Shown here piece after piece: positions 22,464-33,655 of a DNA stretch of 64,000 nucleotides. Every line of letters begins with the position of its first letter. Positions within the stretch are counted from its first letter, which is position 1. This DNA comes from Cytidiella melzeri (taxonomy: Eukaryota; Basidiomycota; Agaricomycetes; Polyporales; Irpicaceae): NCBI GenBank assembly GCA_022592445.1, contig JABYQR010000154.1, positions 37,563-101,562 of the forward strand. Reading direction: 5' to 3'. A program made the position numbers and the translations under genes. The notes under the pieces were generated by a model. That model had not been told where the DNA came from, made no database searches, and worked only from the letters and a program-made list of their open reading frames with translations.

Positions 22464-24065
22464 CAGTAGCGGCAAAAAGTCTTGCAACACCGCGAGCGCG
22501 CAAGATTTTTCTCATTGTTCAAGCTCATTTTTTGCATATAGTTTTGTGTTACAGTTCTCACACAATCATCATCATGTAAAACTTGAGTCCTTAGTAAAAA
22601 AAGGCTGATCGACGTTGTGCGCGAGGAACTACATACAATCAGCGCGAAAACTGCATTAGGCGCCCACGTGTTGTACTACTACTATTGCACATCATCTCGA
22701 CTATTCTATGTAAAAATTTGTCATAAAATTCTGGTAAAATTAGTACCTAGTATAGGACCCCTTTGCCTGCATAAGCTCTGCTGCACGAGTGGGGAGAGAC
22801 TCATACAATCCCTTGATATACTCATTATCCAAAATTGCCCACTCCTCCTGCAATGCCTCCCACAGCTCCTCCTTATTCGACGGTTGCTGCTTGCAAGCCC
22901 GTAATTTGCGGTCTAGATGGTCCCAGACATTCTCCAGAATATTCATATCTGGTGAATTTGGAGGCCAGGGCAATACAGTGATGTTGTTCTCCTTGAACCA
23001 AGCTGTAGCAAGCTTTGACATGTGCTTTGGATCATTGTCCTGTTGGAAAATGATCTGTCGGCAGGTCAAATCTTGGTCTGCCAATGTGCCCAGAAGAGAC
23101 TCTGATAGGATAGAGCAGTAAAGCTTTGCATCCATCTCCCCATCAATGCGGTGTAGCCTTCCTTTTCCCTTCAAAGTGATGCATCCCCACACCATGATAC
23201 TCCCACCCCCGTGCTTCACTGTCTTCTGCACATTCTGGTCCAAAAACTCCTCACCCTGTCTTCTTCGGCAGTATTCCCTCCCATCTGAGCCAAACAAATT
23301 AAATTTGGACTCATCTGAGAACACCATTACCCCCCACTCTTTCTGCCCCCATCTGGTTGCATGTCCAGCCCACCACTTGCGCTTCTTCTTATGAGCTACA
23401 GACAGAAACAGCTTTCGTCGACGCACATATCCCTTCAACCCAATCTTTGCAAGGTTGTGACGCATTGTTCAGGCAGCCGCTTGTGGGAATGCCTTGCACT
23501 GCACGTCCGTAGCGTTGCGGGCCTCTTGTTGTGCCAGGAGTAAAGAGGCGTGACAGAGATCGCAGTCTTGTAGAACGCGAGGGCAACCTGTCTTGGGCTT
23601 GTTTGCATAGAAATCAGGATTGTGGGATAGCTTTTTGATGGTGCAATAGATGGTGGACCGGTGGACAGGGACTTTCTTGCGAATGTCAGGCACACTGACA
23701 CCTTCATTATGCAGAGTCCAAATTCAGGCCTTTTTAGTAGGGGTACACTGCACCATATGTGTGGTCTAGAGTTGGGAGAGTGGGTGGTATCAAAACAGCA
23801 CGATAGTGGTGAAGTGGAGAGATCAAAAAACAAAACAAACCCAAATAGTGGTTGTGCGCGTGACGGGCGCCTAGCGTCGCAACAGCGCGGATTGTGCACA
23901 ATGTATTATATACGAGAAAGACTCTTTTGATTTCATTGTAAAAATATTCTATACATGCACAACTCAATGTGTAATAAATTATTGAATAAAATAAGCAGTG
24001 TTGAGCTCAAACAGAGAGCAAAGAGTTGTGCGCTTGCGGTGTCGCAAGACTTTTTGCTGCTACTG
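22464..24065. mobile_element. Tc1/mariner-type transposon, 1.6 kb
   Basis: TA at 22462-22463 and 24066-24067 flanks ends beginning CAGTAGCGGCAAAAAG. The right end, read inverted, is CAGTAGCAGCAAAAAG, and the similarity runs about 45 bp with a few changes. Length and TA target are standard for Tc1. It contains one transposase frame on the minus strand. Confidence 0.92.
22740..23756 (-). pseudogene. Tc1-type transposase (DD34E), two CGA-to-TGA stops
   Basis: From the ATG at 23756 the frame runs 338 codons to 22740, the normal Tc1 size. It is interrupted only by TGA at codons 11 and 96. The N-terminal half is the paired helix-turn-helix (V-P-D-I-R-K-K-V, then H-R-S-T-I-Y). The catalytic half is open, with Asp in V-F-S-D-E-S-K-F, Asp in Q-Q-D-N-D-P-K-H and Glu in N-I-L-E-N-V-W. 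Both stops, and Cys in Y-C-T-I, G-C-P-R, Q-D-C-D, L-C-H and V-Q-C-K where Tc1 proteins usually have Arg, are explained by CGN to TGN change. The damage lies in the N-terminal half. Confidence 0.9.
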
Positions 24066-24159
24066 TACCTTGATCATTTGCACTACCCCTTTTTTGCACT
24101 GCTTATGTACTCATACAAGTTTCATAAAGTTCTAGCTATTTTTGGTCAGTGAATACATA

Positions 24160-26290
24160 TAAAGCTTATGGTCTACTCTGAGGTTTGACACCAAGCATCT
24201 CCTAGATCCCTCACATAGTCTACATACAAGCCTCTTTATTGTGAAAAGTCTTCATCTCCTTCTACATCTGCCATCCAATAAGTTCAAGATTTCCAGAGAA
24301 GGCTGATGTACCTACCATCAAAGCTCAGCAGTATCTACTCCAAAGCCAACTAAAAACACTACACCTCCTTATCAGCAATCTTCCATCTACTTTGCCTGCG
24401 GGGTTGCCTGATGGCCCATTGAGAAAGTACTTTACTGATGTTGACATTGACCCTGATGAAGGGCCATGGTACTCAGTTGACCGGGCGTGGACGCACATAT
24501 TCTAGGGTACTGAGGAGCAGCAGCTGGCACTTATCACAAGTAGTCCTGATGGCATAGGCCTAGTACAGCATGTTTTTTAGTGGATTGCACGACAACTTGG
24601 TCTAGCAAAGTATGATGGTCAATATCTGACAGCATCTAAGGTGTACCGGGTAAATGAGCTGATAATACGTGTGTAAGTCTTGCTTTGTATTCTCTTCTGG
24701 TCAGTACTGTACTGACATTGTTTCATTGATTAAGTGTTTGTAACTACCGGGGAGATCAATCTGTCCTGTTTCTGCCACAGGCTTATAAATTACTGAAATT
24801 GCTCACACCAGCTTCTGCAGCCACCTAGATGCCAGCTAGTACCCAGTCCTCTTCAAACACAAAAGTTCCAGTCCTAGGCAAAAGGAAATCTGGAACACTT
24901 CAGGCTGGTAAGTAATTCTTGAGTACATATCATGAAGTGAGAACTGATGTATCTAGTCTGCTACAGATTCTGCAAGTCCATCTGATACACCAGGGCTGAG
25001 CTGCATGTTCGACAAGATCCTTGGGGCAGTGTCATCTGACAATGAGGCTGAGGCTGAGGCTACAACGGTATGGTAACAGGACAACCCTTGCTGAAATCAG
25101 TTAGCTGATCTTGCACATAAAAAAAGGGGTGCAAAACGTGCTGAGAAGCACAAAGGCAGAAGTAAAGACAAAGAACGGGCACATGCAACAGTAAGGTGCA
25201 ATTTTGGGGATAGATGTTGCAGGAAATGAACCCATGCATTTTGTAGACTACAGTAGCATTGACAGTTGAGACTGAGACTGAGGACAGTGCCAGCGAGTTA
25301 TCAGACGGCAACATGGGTGCCAAACCAAGGCGTGGTCATGTACCAGTGAAATCCCAATGGGCAAAATTTCACTATGGAAATGAGCCCAAGGCAAAAAAAA
25401 AACAGTCAGATGGAAATTTGATATGGCAGTGGAGCTGCAGCTGGTGCGGGTGAGTAGGCTACTTGTCACTTTGCACCTCAACCTGCTAACTATGGAATGT
25501 ATATGTAGCACTCATCAATCACTACCCCGCTCATCAGCAAAAATTAAGGCCTTTGACGATGAGCCCAAAGCACCAACTCTCAGCAACCTCATCTCTCATC
25601 TTGACAACTGCTCAAAGCTTCCAAAAGAGCACAAGTTCGAAGTATGGCAGCACCCACAGCAGTTGGATGGCCAGGTGGGCTCATTTGCTAGTCAACACCA
25701 GATGATGGCAGGGTTTGTACAGCGTGGTATTGAGAATCCGCAGGTAGAGGTTACTCGGAAAGGGTTCAGAGAGCGGTTTGTCATGGGTATCATACAGGAT
25801 GATCTTCCCTTCTCAGTTGGGGAGAAGGCAGGTATGAATCGACTCCTGACATATATATTACCAAAGGGTTGGGAAGTACCAAATAGCTCAATGACAAGTC
25901 AAGATCTGGAGTGCCTACATGAAGCTATGAACTTAAAGCTTCCAGAAGAGATGAAGGTATGTAGCTATATTGATATTCTACTGCTTTAGTAGCAACACTT
26001 GACATCTGCTTCATGCCTTGACAAATCAGTCAAAGATTGCACTTGCTACTGACATGTAGACAAGCAAGAGCTCTGTATATGCCTTTACAGGGGTTGTAGC
26101 ATCCTGGATTACCAACAGCTGGGACCTCAAGGAATACCCCCTTGATCTTATTCCAGTAGATGGAGATCACTCTGGTACGGCATCCTCAAAGGCAATATTT
26201 CAGGAAATACACTGTCGTCAGGTTGACAAGAAATCCAGTAAGCTATCCTCTGTGTATTAGACATATGAACTCACACAAGTTTGAATAGTT
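24160..26290 (+). pseudogene. hAT-type transposase relic, 5' part
   Basis: Scattered frames read in order: D-E-G-P-W-Y-S-V-D-R-A-W near 24456-24492; an acidic Ser/Glu linker; W-A-K-F-H-Y..W-S-C-S-W-C-G near 25359-25449, resembling a BED-type zinc finger; and an open stretch 25570-25960. That stretch has K-G-F-R-E-R-F, L-P-K-G-W-E-V-P and W-I-T-N-S-W-D-L-K-E-Y, which fit the first half of a hAT transposase. In-frame stops interrupt it (for example near 24504 and 24579). The sequence stops where the copia LTR begins, so the C-terminal dimerisation region is missing. Assignment is by motif order only. Confidence 0.55.
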
Positions 26291-26295
26291 GCAGT

Positions 26296-26482
26296 TGTTC
26301 GAATATACTGAGACTCAAGTTGAGACTCTGCATTGATTGCGCACTTAGCACCAGTAGTTACCATATATAAGACTTACTTTGATCAATGCACAGCTTTTGC
26401 TTTTGATCCCCAACTCTCTCTCTGACCACCACCTCAGTCTTCTCTCTCAACGTTCTAAACTATCACTGATACCTTGTTAAAA
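26296..26482 (+). repeat. copia 5' LTR (short, about 185 bp)
   Basis: Begins TGTTCGAATATACTGAG and includes a TATA-like CATATATAAG near 26364 that could start transcription. The right edge is set by the primer-binding site. No second copy is available to fix the end. Confidence 0.65.
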
Positions 26483-26494
26483 GGTTATGAGCCC
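26483..26494 (+). promoter_or_regulatory. primer-binding site complementary to the initiator Met tRNA anticodon region
   Basis: GGTTATGAGCCC is the complement of GGGCTCATAACC, the anticodon loop and stem of eukaryotic initiator tRNA-Met. Copia-like elements prime from this internal site (half-tRNA priming). Confidence 0.75.
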
Positions 26495-26724
26495 CGCCTA
26501 AGCTCATTGTCTTCACTCTACTTCACTTCTGCATCTACTCCTCTCTGTTGATGAGCTCTGATCTCACTGATCAAGCTCAGATTTGTTAGTCCACTCGAGA
26601 GCAACACCAAACCAACTTCCTCAGGGGCACCAGAGCTCAACCCTGTCAAAGGACAACCACTCGCAGGACAACCTCCATCTTCACTCCTACTCCTTCTCCT
26701 GCTCCTACTTCACCTCCTCCCTTG

Positions 26725-28265
26725 ATGTCTTCCACTACTGTCACAAAGACTGATGCTCCCTTGGCTGGACCATTCACTCTTAATGTTCCAGACATTGACT
26801 TGCAATGCAGTAACGACAACAACCACTCATCTTGCTCTGAGGATTGTGAAACAATCCCAGGTGCTCGTCATGTCTCTGCTCCTCCGGCTGATTGCTGTTG
26901 CACCCCCTTGATACTCTTCGCAATGATGATCGCCGTCGTCACCCTCACATAGGGAATGATGACAGTGACAACAACCCTATGGATGAGGATGAGAGGCCTA
27001 GACAACAACGTGAGAAACGTGCTGCTCGCCATCCAACAACTCCCCCCCCCTCCGGGTAGCCCTCCTGGTGGCTCACCGCCGCCGCCGCCTAGCTCAATAA
27101 ACACTAGGTTGACACACGAAGTGTCGCAACTTCTGTCCGTGCCACCTGGCCGTGATAACAGCTTCACTATGTCGCTCAGCAACATTAACAAAGCCTTCTC
27201 TGTTGTTGGCAAACTTACTGGGGCCGACACTTGGCTGATGTGGAAATTCCGCGTTGAGACCGCTATGTTGACTATACTGGAGTTCCACTCACTCTGAGGT
27301 GGCCTGAACATACCTCAAGAGGTCACACGGGCTGTATTCAACGTCCTGACCGGTCATATTGCTGACTCGGTCATGGCCAACTATCTCAACGAGTACAAGC
27401 CCCATGTACTCATGGATAAGCTGTGTGAACGTTACAATCTGAAGACCACTGTGTCTGACGCGAACAAAATTTACCAGCTGTTCCACCTTTGTCGTCCTAT
27501 CTATGAGATGGAAAAGCTGCTCGATGACGCCATCAACATTTGCAGCAAGCTTATTGCTGCCGGCGTCGACATTCTCGACCTCATCTTCTATGCAGCCATT
27601 GTTGGGATTATCCCTCCTGCCTACACCGCTACATGCCAGAATTACGAGGTTGGCATGCGTTCTTCCACTCCGGCTGGTGAAAAGTTCCGCTACAGGCCCA
27701 ACACACTCATTGCTGAGCTTTGTTGCGAGTTCACCAACTGGCAACTCACACACCCCCCAAAGACTTTTGAGTCTGAGGGGCCTACCACTTTTGTCCCAAA
27801 GGACAAGACTCATGCTCCTTCGGCTTTGCACGCCAAGGGCAAGGCCGCGGTCGAACACTCGACCAAAACCACCACTACTGCTTGCGCGGCCGCAGCTCCC
27901 TACTTGTCGAGCAAGCCCTCCACTTCTGGCCAGGGCAACTGCTTCAACTGTGGTCAGCCTGGCCACATGACGCCGACTTGCCCTCTGCCCTGGACTGAAA
28001 AGTCCAAAGCTGCGATGAAGAAGAAGGGCATCACTTGCAAATCCGCTGCCGCTGCCACTCAAGGCAAGAAGAAAGAGTCTGCTGCTGCCAGCTCTTCAAC
28101 TGCTACTGGCCTCATGGCCAACGTCACTGCCGCTGCTGACTCGGACGATGAGGTCCTTGAGCACCCTCACTCCGTGCCCATTTTCAACTACGCCACAGGC
28201 AGTGGCTTCACAGGTCAGAGCGCATGGGTCAAGTCTCTTTCCAACTCGGACGTCACAATGCACGT
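26725..28265 (+). pseudogene. copia Gag with CCHC zinc knuckle
   Basis: Starts at the ATG at 26725. Frames change near 26940-26960 and a TGA interrupts at 27295-27297. The long stretch 27373-28260 has the copia Gag core (Y-N-L-K-T-T-V..L-F-H-L) and the nucleic-acid-binding knuckle C-F-N-C-G-Q-P-G-H-M-T-P-T-C at about 27940-27981, followed by Ala/Lys/Ser-rich sequence. Confidence 0.75.
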
Positions 28266-29913
28266 AAGTCCTCGTACCATACTTTACTCCCACTGTTCGC
28301 AACTTTGTCGTCTGACAAGTCCGTTCATGTCATCGATACTGGAGCTACTATACACTGTACGCCACATCGTGACTTACTTTTCAATGTTCACTCTGTACCA
28401 ACTATCTTACTCACTGTTGCCAACTCAGAACAAATAAGTCTCAAACTTGCTGGCGACATGGTACTGGAGGTAGAACAAGAAAATGGTACGCATAATCATT
28501 TCATGCGAAAGAATGTCTACTACAACTCACAACTACCCTTTACACTTATCAGTGTTTCCAAATTGGACTCTGATTATTGCTTTACTTTCTTTTCAAATAC
28601 TTGTACTATATATAACTCGAATGCGTCTTGTGTAGCTGTGATACAAAAAATACACAATTTGTATTCACTGAACTCTACTCGTGTGACTTCTTTAGCAAGT
28701 GTGCATAAGTCTGGTATAACGATGCTTGAACCTCATAAAAAACTCGGTCACATCAGTTATTTCCAGATAAACAAACTACTTGAAACGTCCAAACTTATCA
28801 TTACTACTCATATCACTGACTGCACAGAAACTCTGTGCGAGGACTGTATCTTGAATAATATTCATTGTACTTCAGTCCCCAAAGCTTGTACTTCACCGTT
28901 GGCTACTTCCTTTGGTGATCACTTTCATATCAATATCTTTGGGCCACTACCCACTGCATCAATTACTGGTCATTATCTGTACTGGTTGACTATTGTTGAC
29001 AACTCGACTTAATGGCTAACACTTGCGCCATTAAAAACCAAAGATGATGCCTTCACTCATTGGGTTATCTTGTCTACTGAGCTTCTTACGCAATACAATA
29101 TTTGTGTTAAGATCCTTCAATCTCACAACAATGGTGTATTCACTGGTGCAAATATGAAAAACTACTTGAAGTCACAAGGTACTATACACCGGCTTACTGT
29201 GCACAATACTCCTGCACAAAATGGTGTTGCCGAACGCACACACCAGACTATTATGAACTTGGTTTGTGTAAACCTGCATACGGCTGCTTTACCAAACTGG
29301 TTATGGTGGTACGCTGCGCTTCATGTGGTTTATCTCTATAATCGCACTCCTTGTGCTCCTCTTCAATATAAGACTCCTTACTTCAAATGCTATGGTATTG
29401 AAGTGAAGCTTGATGCACTTCAAAAGTTTGGTCAACTGTGTATTGTATACAACAAATACTGAACCAATAAACTTGTGCCAAAAGGCAAGCACACCGTTTA
29501 GATAGGCTTTGCTGAATATTCCAAAGGCCACTATGTTTACTTCGGAACACATGTAGGCGTCGAACAAACGTTGCAATTTGTTGACTCTACGGCACAAATT
29601 GAAGGGGAGAAAGAATCAAATATCGAAAAACCTACTCTCAAAAAAACAACTTGAACTCGAGGAGAATCCTCATGTCAAACCCATGGACATCGACGAGCCT
29701 GACCCTTCTGGTCCTAGGCGTACTATTAGAGAGCCTAAGCCTTTGTGCAAAGCTTGAGGCTTGAACTACAATGAAGTCAATACGAGCATTGCCTTCTACT
29801 TGACTGAATTCAATGCATACTACGCTGAAGACGTCGGTGATCCAGTTACTTACAAAGACGTACTTAACCACCCACTCAAGATCAACTGGCTCATGTCAAT
29901 GAAAACCGATGTC
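28266..29913 (+). pseudogene. copia protease-integrase fragment, catalytic Asp codons lost
   Basis: Protease motif V-I-D-T-G-A-T-I-H near 28325; pre-integrase segment H-K-K-L-G-H-I; Cys pair C-E-D-C; integrase core to about 29460. The first integrase Asp lies where H-I-N-I-F-G-P-L reads Asn (AAT). The second lies in Q-S-H-N-N-G, again without Asp. The third residue, Glu in G-V-A-E-R-T-H, is kept. Stops occur at 29010-29012, 29460-29462, 29500 and 29650. The end (P-L-K-I-N-W-L-M-S-M) is the start of the reverse transcriptase domain, cut by the gypsy LTR at 29919. Confidence 0.8.
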
Positions 29914-29918
29914 AATAC

Positions 29919-30706
29919 TGTCGTGGAGCGACTGCTGCTAGATCAACAAACCCCAAACAAGGGTGGAGTAGAGGTGGGTGGAAGTGGAAAGGGATCTCCA
30001 ACGAGGACAACGAGGTCAAAGTCAATGATAAGCAGGCAAGCAGGCACAGAGGCCGGATACTGGCAGTGCAAATGACAAAGTTAATATCAGACTTATACTA
30101 GGTTACATTGAGTAACTCACCTGGCAGTGCAAATGACGAAGAGGTCAAGATGCAGAACCAGGGAGGGTAAGGGGTACTATATATACTGTGTCTGGGTGGT
30201 CTGTGCACCAGTTCCCACACTAGGGACTGGAGTAACTGTAGGGCTGGAGTAACAATAGAACAATAAGGGACCAGGGTAATTGTCCAGGACCTGAGTAACT
30301 GTCAAGGACCAGGGTACAGAGAATAATAGAGCTAGAACAATAGAATAATAGAACAATAGAATAGGAACAATAGAACAATGGAAACTGGGGGAATCCCTGG
30401 GGAATCCCTAACAATAGATAGAAGACAATAGTCAAAAGACAATAGAACAATAAGAACTGGGGGAATCCCTAACAATGGAAGAGGAACAATAGAACGATAG
30501 CCTAGGTTGATCTGGAACCGCTCCAGATTGAGTCTAGGGTTTGGGTCTGGACTATTGATAATTAAGGCAGGATGTCACGTGACCCGGTTTAGGGTTAGGT
30601 CCGGTAACACTCCTAGCCGGAAAATAAGTGCTCTAAATAGGTGCCTAAGGCTGTAAACTTGTGACAATGTTGGAAAAATCCGGTCTCTGTTGGACTATCC
30701 ATGTCA
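29919..30706 (-). repeat. gypsy family A LTR (3' LTR of a minus-strand element)
   Basis: 788 bp, matching the solo copy at 43222-43960. On the plus strand it starts TGTCGTGG and ends CCATGTCA. The middle is made of repeated AACAATAGA-like units (30320-30480). It joins copia sequence directly at 29918. Confidence 0.88.
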
Positions 30707-30723
30707 TTACCCCCCTCCTAAAA
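30707..30723 (-). promoter_or_regulatory. polypurine tract of gypsy family A
   Basis: On the minus strand TTTTAGGAGGGGGGTAA directly precedes the LTR, as expected for the plus-strand primer of reverse transcription. The same string precedes the family-B LTR at 62129. Confidence 0.8.
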
Positions 30724-30724
30724 T

Positions 30725-33655
30725 TCATTGCCTTGATGAACTAAGACCAGGGACTCTACCATCTGCCCACTCGAGGTCAGATGCAATAGCTTCTGTGATG
30801 TTCTCCAACGGTTTCCAAGGAATGGAGTCGAAGAGTGCTTTGGGTAATTTCTGAGGTGCATTGGTATGTCTGGCGTGGAACTCTGCAATGCTCTCTTTCG
30901 CATTGGTCAGATTTACTGCAGGTTCCCATGTTACATTGCCTTCTCCATAGCCTTTCCATTTGACTAGGTACTGCATTTGTTTCCGATAGATCCGACTGTC
31001 TAGGATCTTCTCGACTTTGTAGACTTGTTGATCATCTACTATGATCGGTGCTGGTGACTCCGGTATGAGGCCGTTTACTTTGTTTCCTCGGTACGGAGAT
31101 AGCTGTTCAACATTGATGCTGTTGTGAATACAATATCCGGATTTGAGTTTTATCCAATATGTATGTTTACTGGTTTTCTGAAGGACTGTGAAAGGACCAA
31201 GCTGTCTAGGCCCTAGCTTGTCAGACTGCTGATGTACTTTGACGTTCTTGGAAGACAACCACACGAGGTCCCCTTCCTTGAAGACTGGAGTAGCTCTGAG
31301 GGTGTATCCGTAAGCTTCAGCCATCTTTTCCTTAGATAGACGCGAGGCAGCTTCGGCTTCTGCGCGGACTTGTCTGAGTTTTTCTAGACGTGCATCTAGA
31401 TTCGGCATTCGGCTGTGATGTCCGACTGGTATGGTGAAATCTGGTAGGTACCCGTACATGACTTCAAACAGAGAGTGCTGCGTAGATGAGTTGACACGAG
31501 AGTTGATGGCAAATTCAGCCACTGGGATGTATTCTGCCCAATCATCTTGTCGTTGATCAAAAAAGAGTTGTAGAATCTTTTCTACTTCTTGGTTGACTCT
31601 TTCCGTTTGACCATTAGCCTGAGGATGATAGGCTGTAGTCATAGCGCCAGTGATGCTTAGTCTTTATACAACGCTTGCATTACTCGGGCCGCAAACTGAG
31701 GTCCTCTATCAGACATGAACTGTCGGGGAATACCATGGAGCCTAAAGACTTCTTTGATGTGGAGGTCGGCTATGCTATCAGCTGTAACGGTAGACTGGGT
31801 TGGAATTACATGACTTTGTTTTTTATACAAGTCTGTGTATACTGCAATCATGTCAAATCTGTTGCTTCGCGGAAGAGGTCCGACTAAGTCTACGCCAACC
31901 ACCTGCCAGGGTCCATCTGGTACTTCGATGGGCTGTATCGGAACAACAGAATGCTGCACCGGTTTTGTTTGCTGACATTTGTCACATCCAAGTACGTACT
32001 GCTCTACGAAGGATGCCATGCGAGGCCACCAATAATGCTGTGTGACTAGTTCTAGGGTTGCATGTTTGCCAGGATGTCCTGCCGGTAACGCATCATGGCA
32101 TTGTCGTACAATCTCCCTGCAAACTTTGCAATCCTTCGGAATGTACAGCTTCCCTTTGTAGTACACCAGTCCATTGTCTTCCTCCCACTCAAGTCCACCA
32201 TTGGTCAACTTCTGGGGTCCATCCTTCCTAAGCTTGGCTAGTCCCTGGACTACCTCTTCTTCTCGAATGCTGATGTCCTTAATCCGTGACTCTAACGGAT
32301 CAGGTTCCGGGGTACTCGAGGCGGCTATTGTCTGGAAGTATTTGGGTTTCAGTACAACTTGTTCCTTGTTGTCTGATGCATCTAAAACTTCCAAGGTTCT
32401 GACCCGGGATAATGGGTCGCCTTGAGTGAGGGTCTTTCCAGGTTTGTGCGTTAAAACAAAGTCAAACCAGCTTAGATACAAAGACCACCGAGCTTGTTGT
32501 CTGGACAGGTCCTGGGCGGTACGCCAATACTGCAGATTCTGATGATCTGTGATGATCTCGAAGGGCACGGGTAATCCTTCCAGATAATGACGCCAATCTT
32601 CGAGAGCTCTGATGATAGCAAGCATTTCTCGATCATAGATCTCATAGTTTTGTTCCAATTCGGCCATAGACTGAGAACAAAATGCTACTGGGTGCCATTG
32701 TCCATCCTCTAATTTCTGCAGTAGAACTCCTCCGGTTGCAAAGCCAGACACATCAACTTCAATACGTGTGGGGCAATCGGGTTCCCATGTGACTAGAATA
32801 GGTTCCTGAGTGAATGCATCCTTGAGCATCTGAAAGGCGTTCTGCTGTGCTTCTCCCCACTTCCAAGGTTGGTCTTTCTTGGTGAGATCATGGAGGGGAC
32901 GAGTATGCCGTGCAAAGTCCTTGATGAAACGTTGGTAGAAGTTGGCAAATCCAATGAAGCCGCGTACATCACGGAGGTTTTGTGGTACCGGCCAGTTGGT
33001 GATAGCTTCTATTTTACCCAAGTCCATACAGATCCTTCCGTTACCAATGATTAAACCTAGGTACTCAACTTGTGACTGTTCAAATTCGCATTTTTTGGGG
33101 CAAAGATACAAGTCATTGGCTTCAAGTCGAGATAGTACCTCATGAACGATTTTCCGGTGTTCCGTAATATCAGAACTGAAGACGAGGATGTCATCTAAGT
33201 ACACCGAGACCTTTCCTTCCGCAATGAGATCAGCAAAGATGAATTCATCATTGCTTGAAACGTGGCCGGAGAGTTGGTCATGCCAAACAACATCACCTTA
33301 GGCTCAAACAGCCCTCAGTTTGTCACAAATGCACCCTTCCATTTGTCATTTTCCTTGATCCAAATGTTATGGTAACCTCATTGTACGTCAAACTTGGTGA
33401 AGATTTTGGCTTGACAAAGCCGATTGGTAATATCTGATACCAAGGGGAGTGGGTAGCAATTTTTGATTGTGATGTCATTTAACCGTCAATAATCCTGAAC
33501 AAGCGGGAGCTTGCCGTCCTTCTTCTTGACAAAGAATACCGGTGAGGCCATAGGCGATTTGGAGGGAACAATATATCCTTTCGCTAGGTTTTCCTCAATA
33601 AACTTGTCCAGCTCCGCTCGTTCATTCGGAGACATGGGGTAGAACTTGGATCTGA
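30725..33655 (-). pseudogene. gypsy family A pol: partial reverse transcriptase, RNase H, integrase, chromodomain
   Basis: Read on the minus strand: truncated reverse transcriptase from [10 protein letters not shown], with Y-L-D-D-I-L-V-F; RNase H (V-D-V-S-G-F-A-T-G-G, I-T-D-H-Q-N-L-Q-Y-W); integrase zinc finger (C-D-K-C-Q) and core (V-D-L-V-G-P-L-P, M-S-D-R-G-P-Q-F-A, T-E-R-V-N-Q); and a C-terminal chromodomain (V-E-K-I-L-D-S-R..Y-L-V-K-W-K-G-Y-G). It is broken by a 1-base frameshift near 31650, another near 33205-33240, and several stops between 33240 and 33490. The segment before the RT fingers is absent; the sequence changes abruptly into family B at about 33655. Confidence 0.88.

Larger units (their letters stand above)
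22070..24160 (+). repeat. 168-bp tandem repeat, about 2.7 units, split by a Tc1 element
   Basis: The block TTTGCACTGCTCATG..CATACACAGTTTTT recurs at 22083, 22251 and 22419 (spacing 168 both times). Each unit has two related halves of about 70-100 bp. The third unit is cut at 22463 and resumes at 24066 after the Tc1 insertion (CTTGATCATTTGCACTACC..). No coding frame. Confidence 0.8.
26296..29918 (+). mobile_element. Ty1/copia-type retrotransposon, decayed and lacking its 3' end
   Basis: 5' LTR, initiator-tRNA primer site, Gag with zinc knuckle, protease, integrase and a fragment before reverse transcriptase follow in copia order. It stops at 29918 where a family-A gypsy LTR begins. No 3' LTR, reverse transcriptase core or RNase H is present in the window. 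Confidence 0.85.

Noticed and set aside
27289..28062. Long minus-strand frame opposite copia Gag
   Set aside because: Shadow of the Gag frame, which has a real zinc knuckle.
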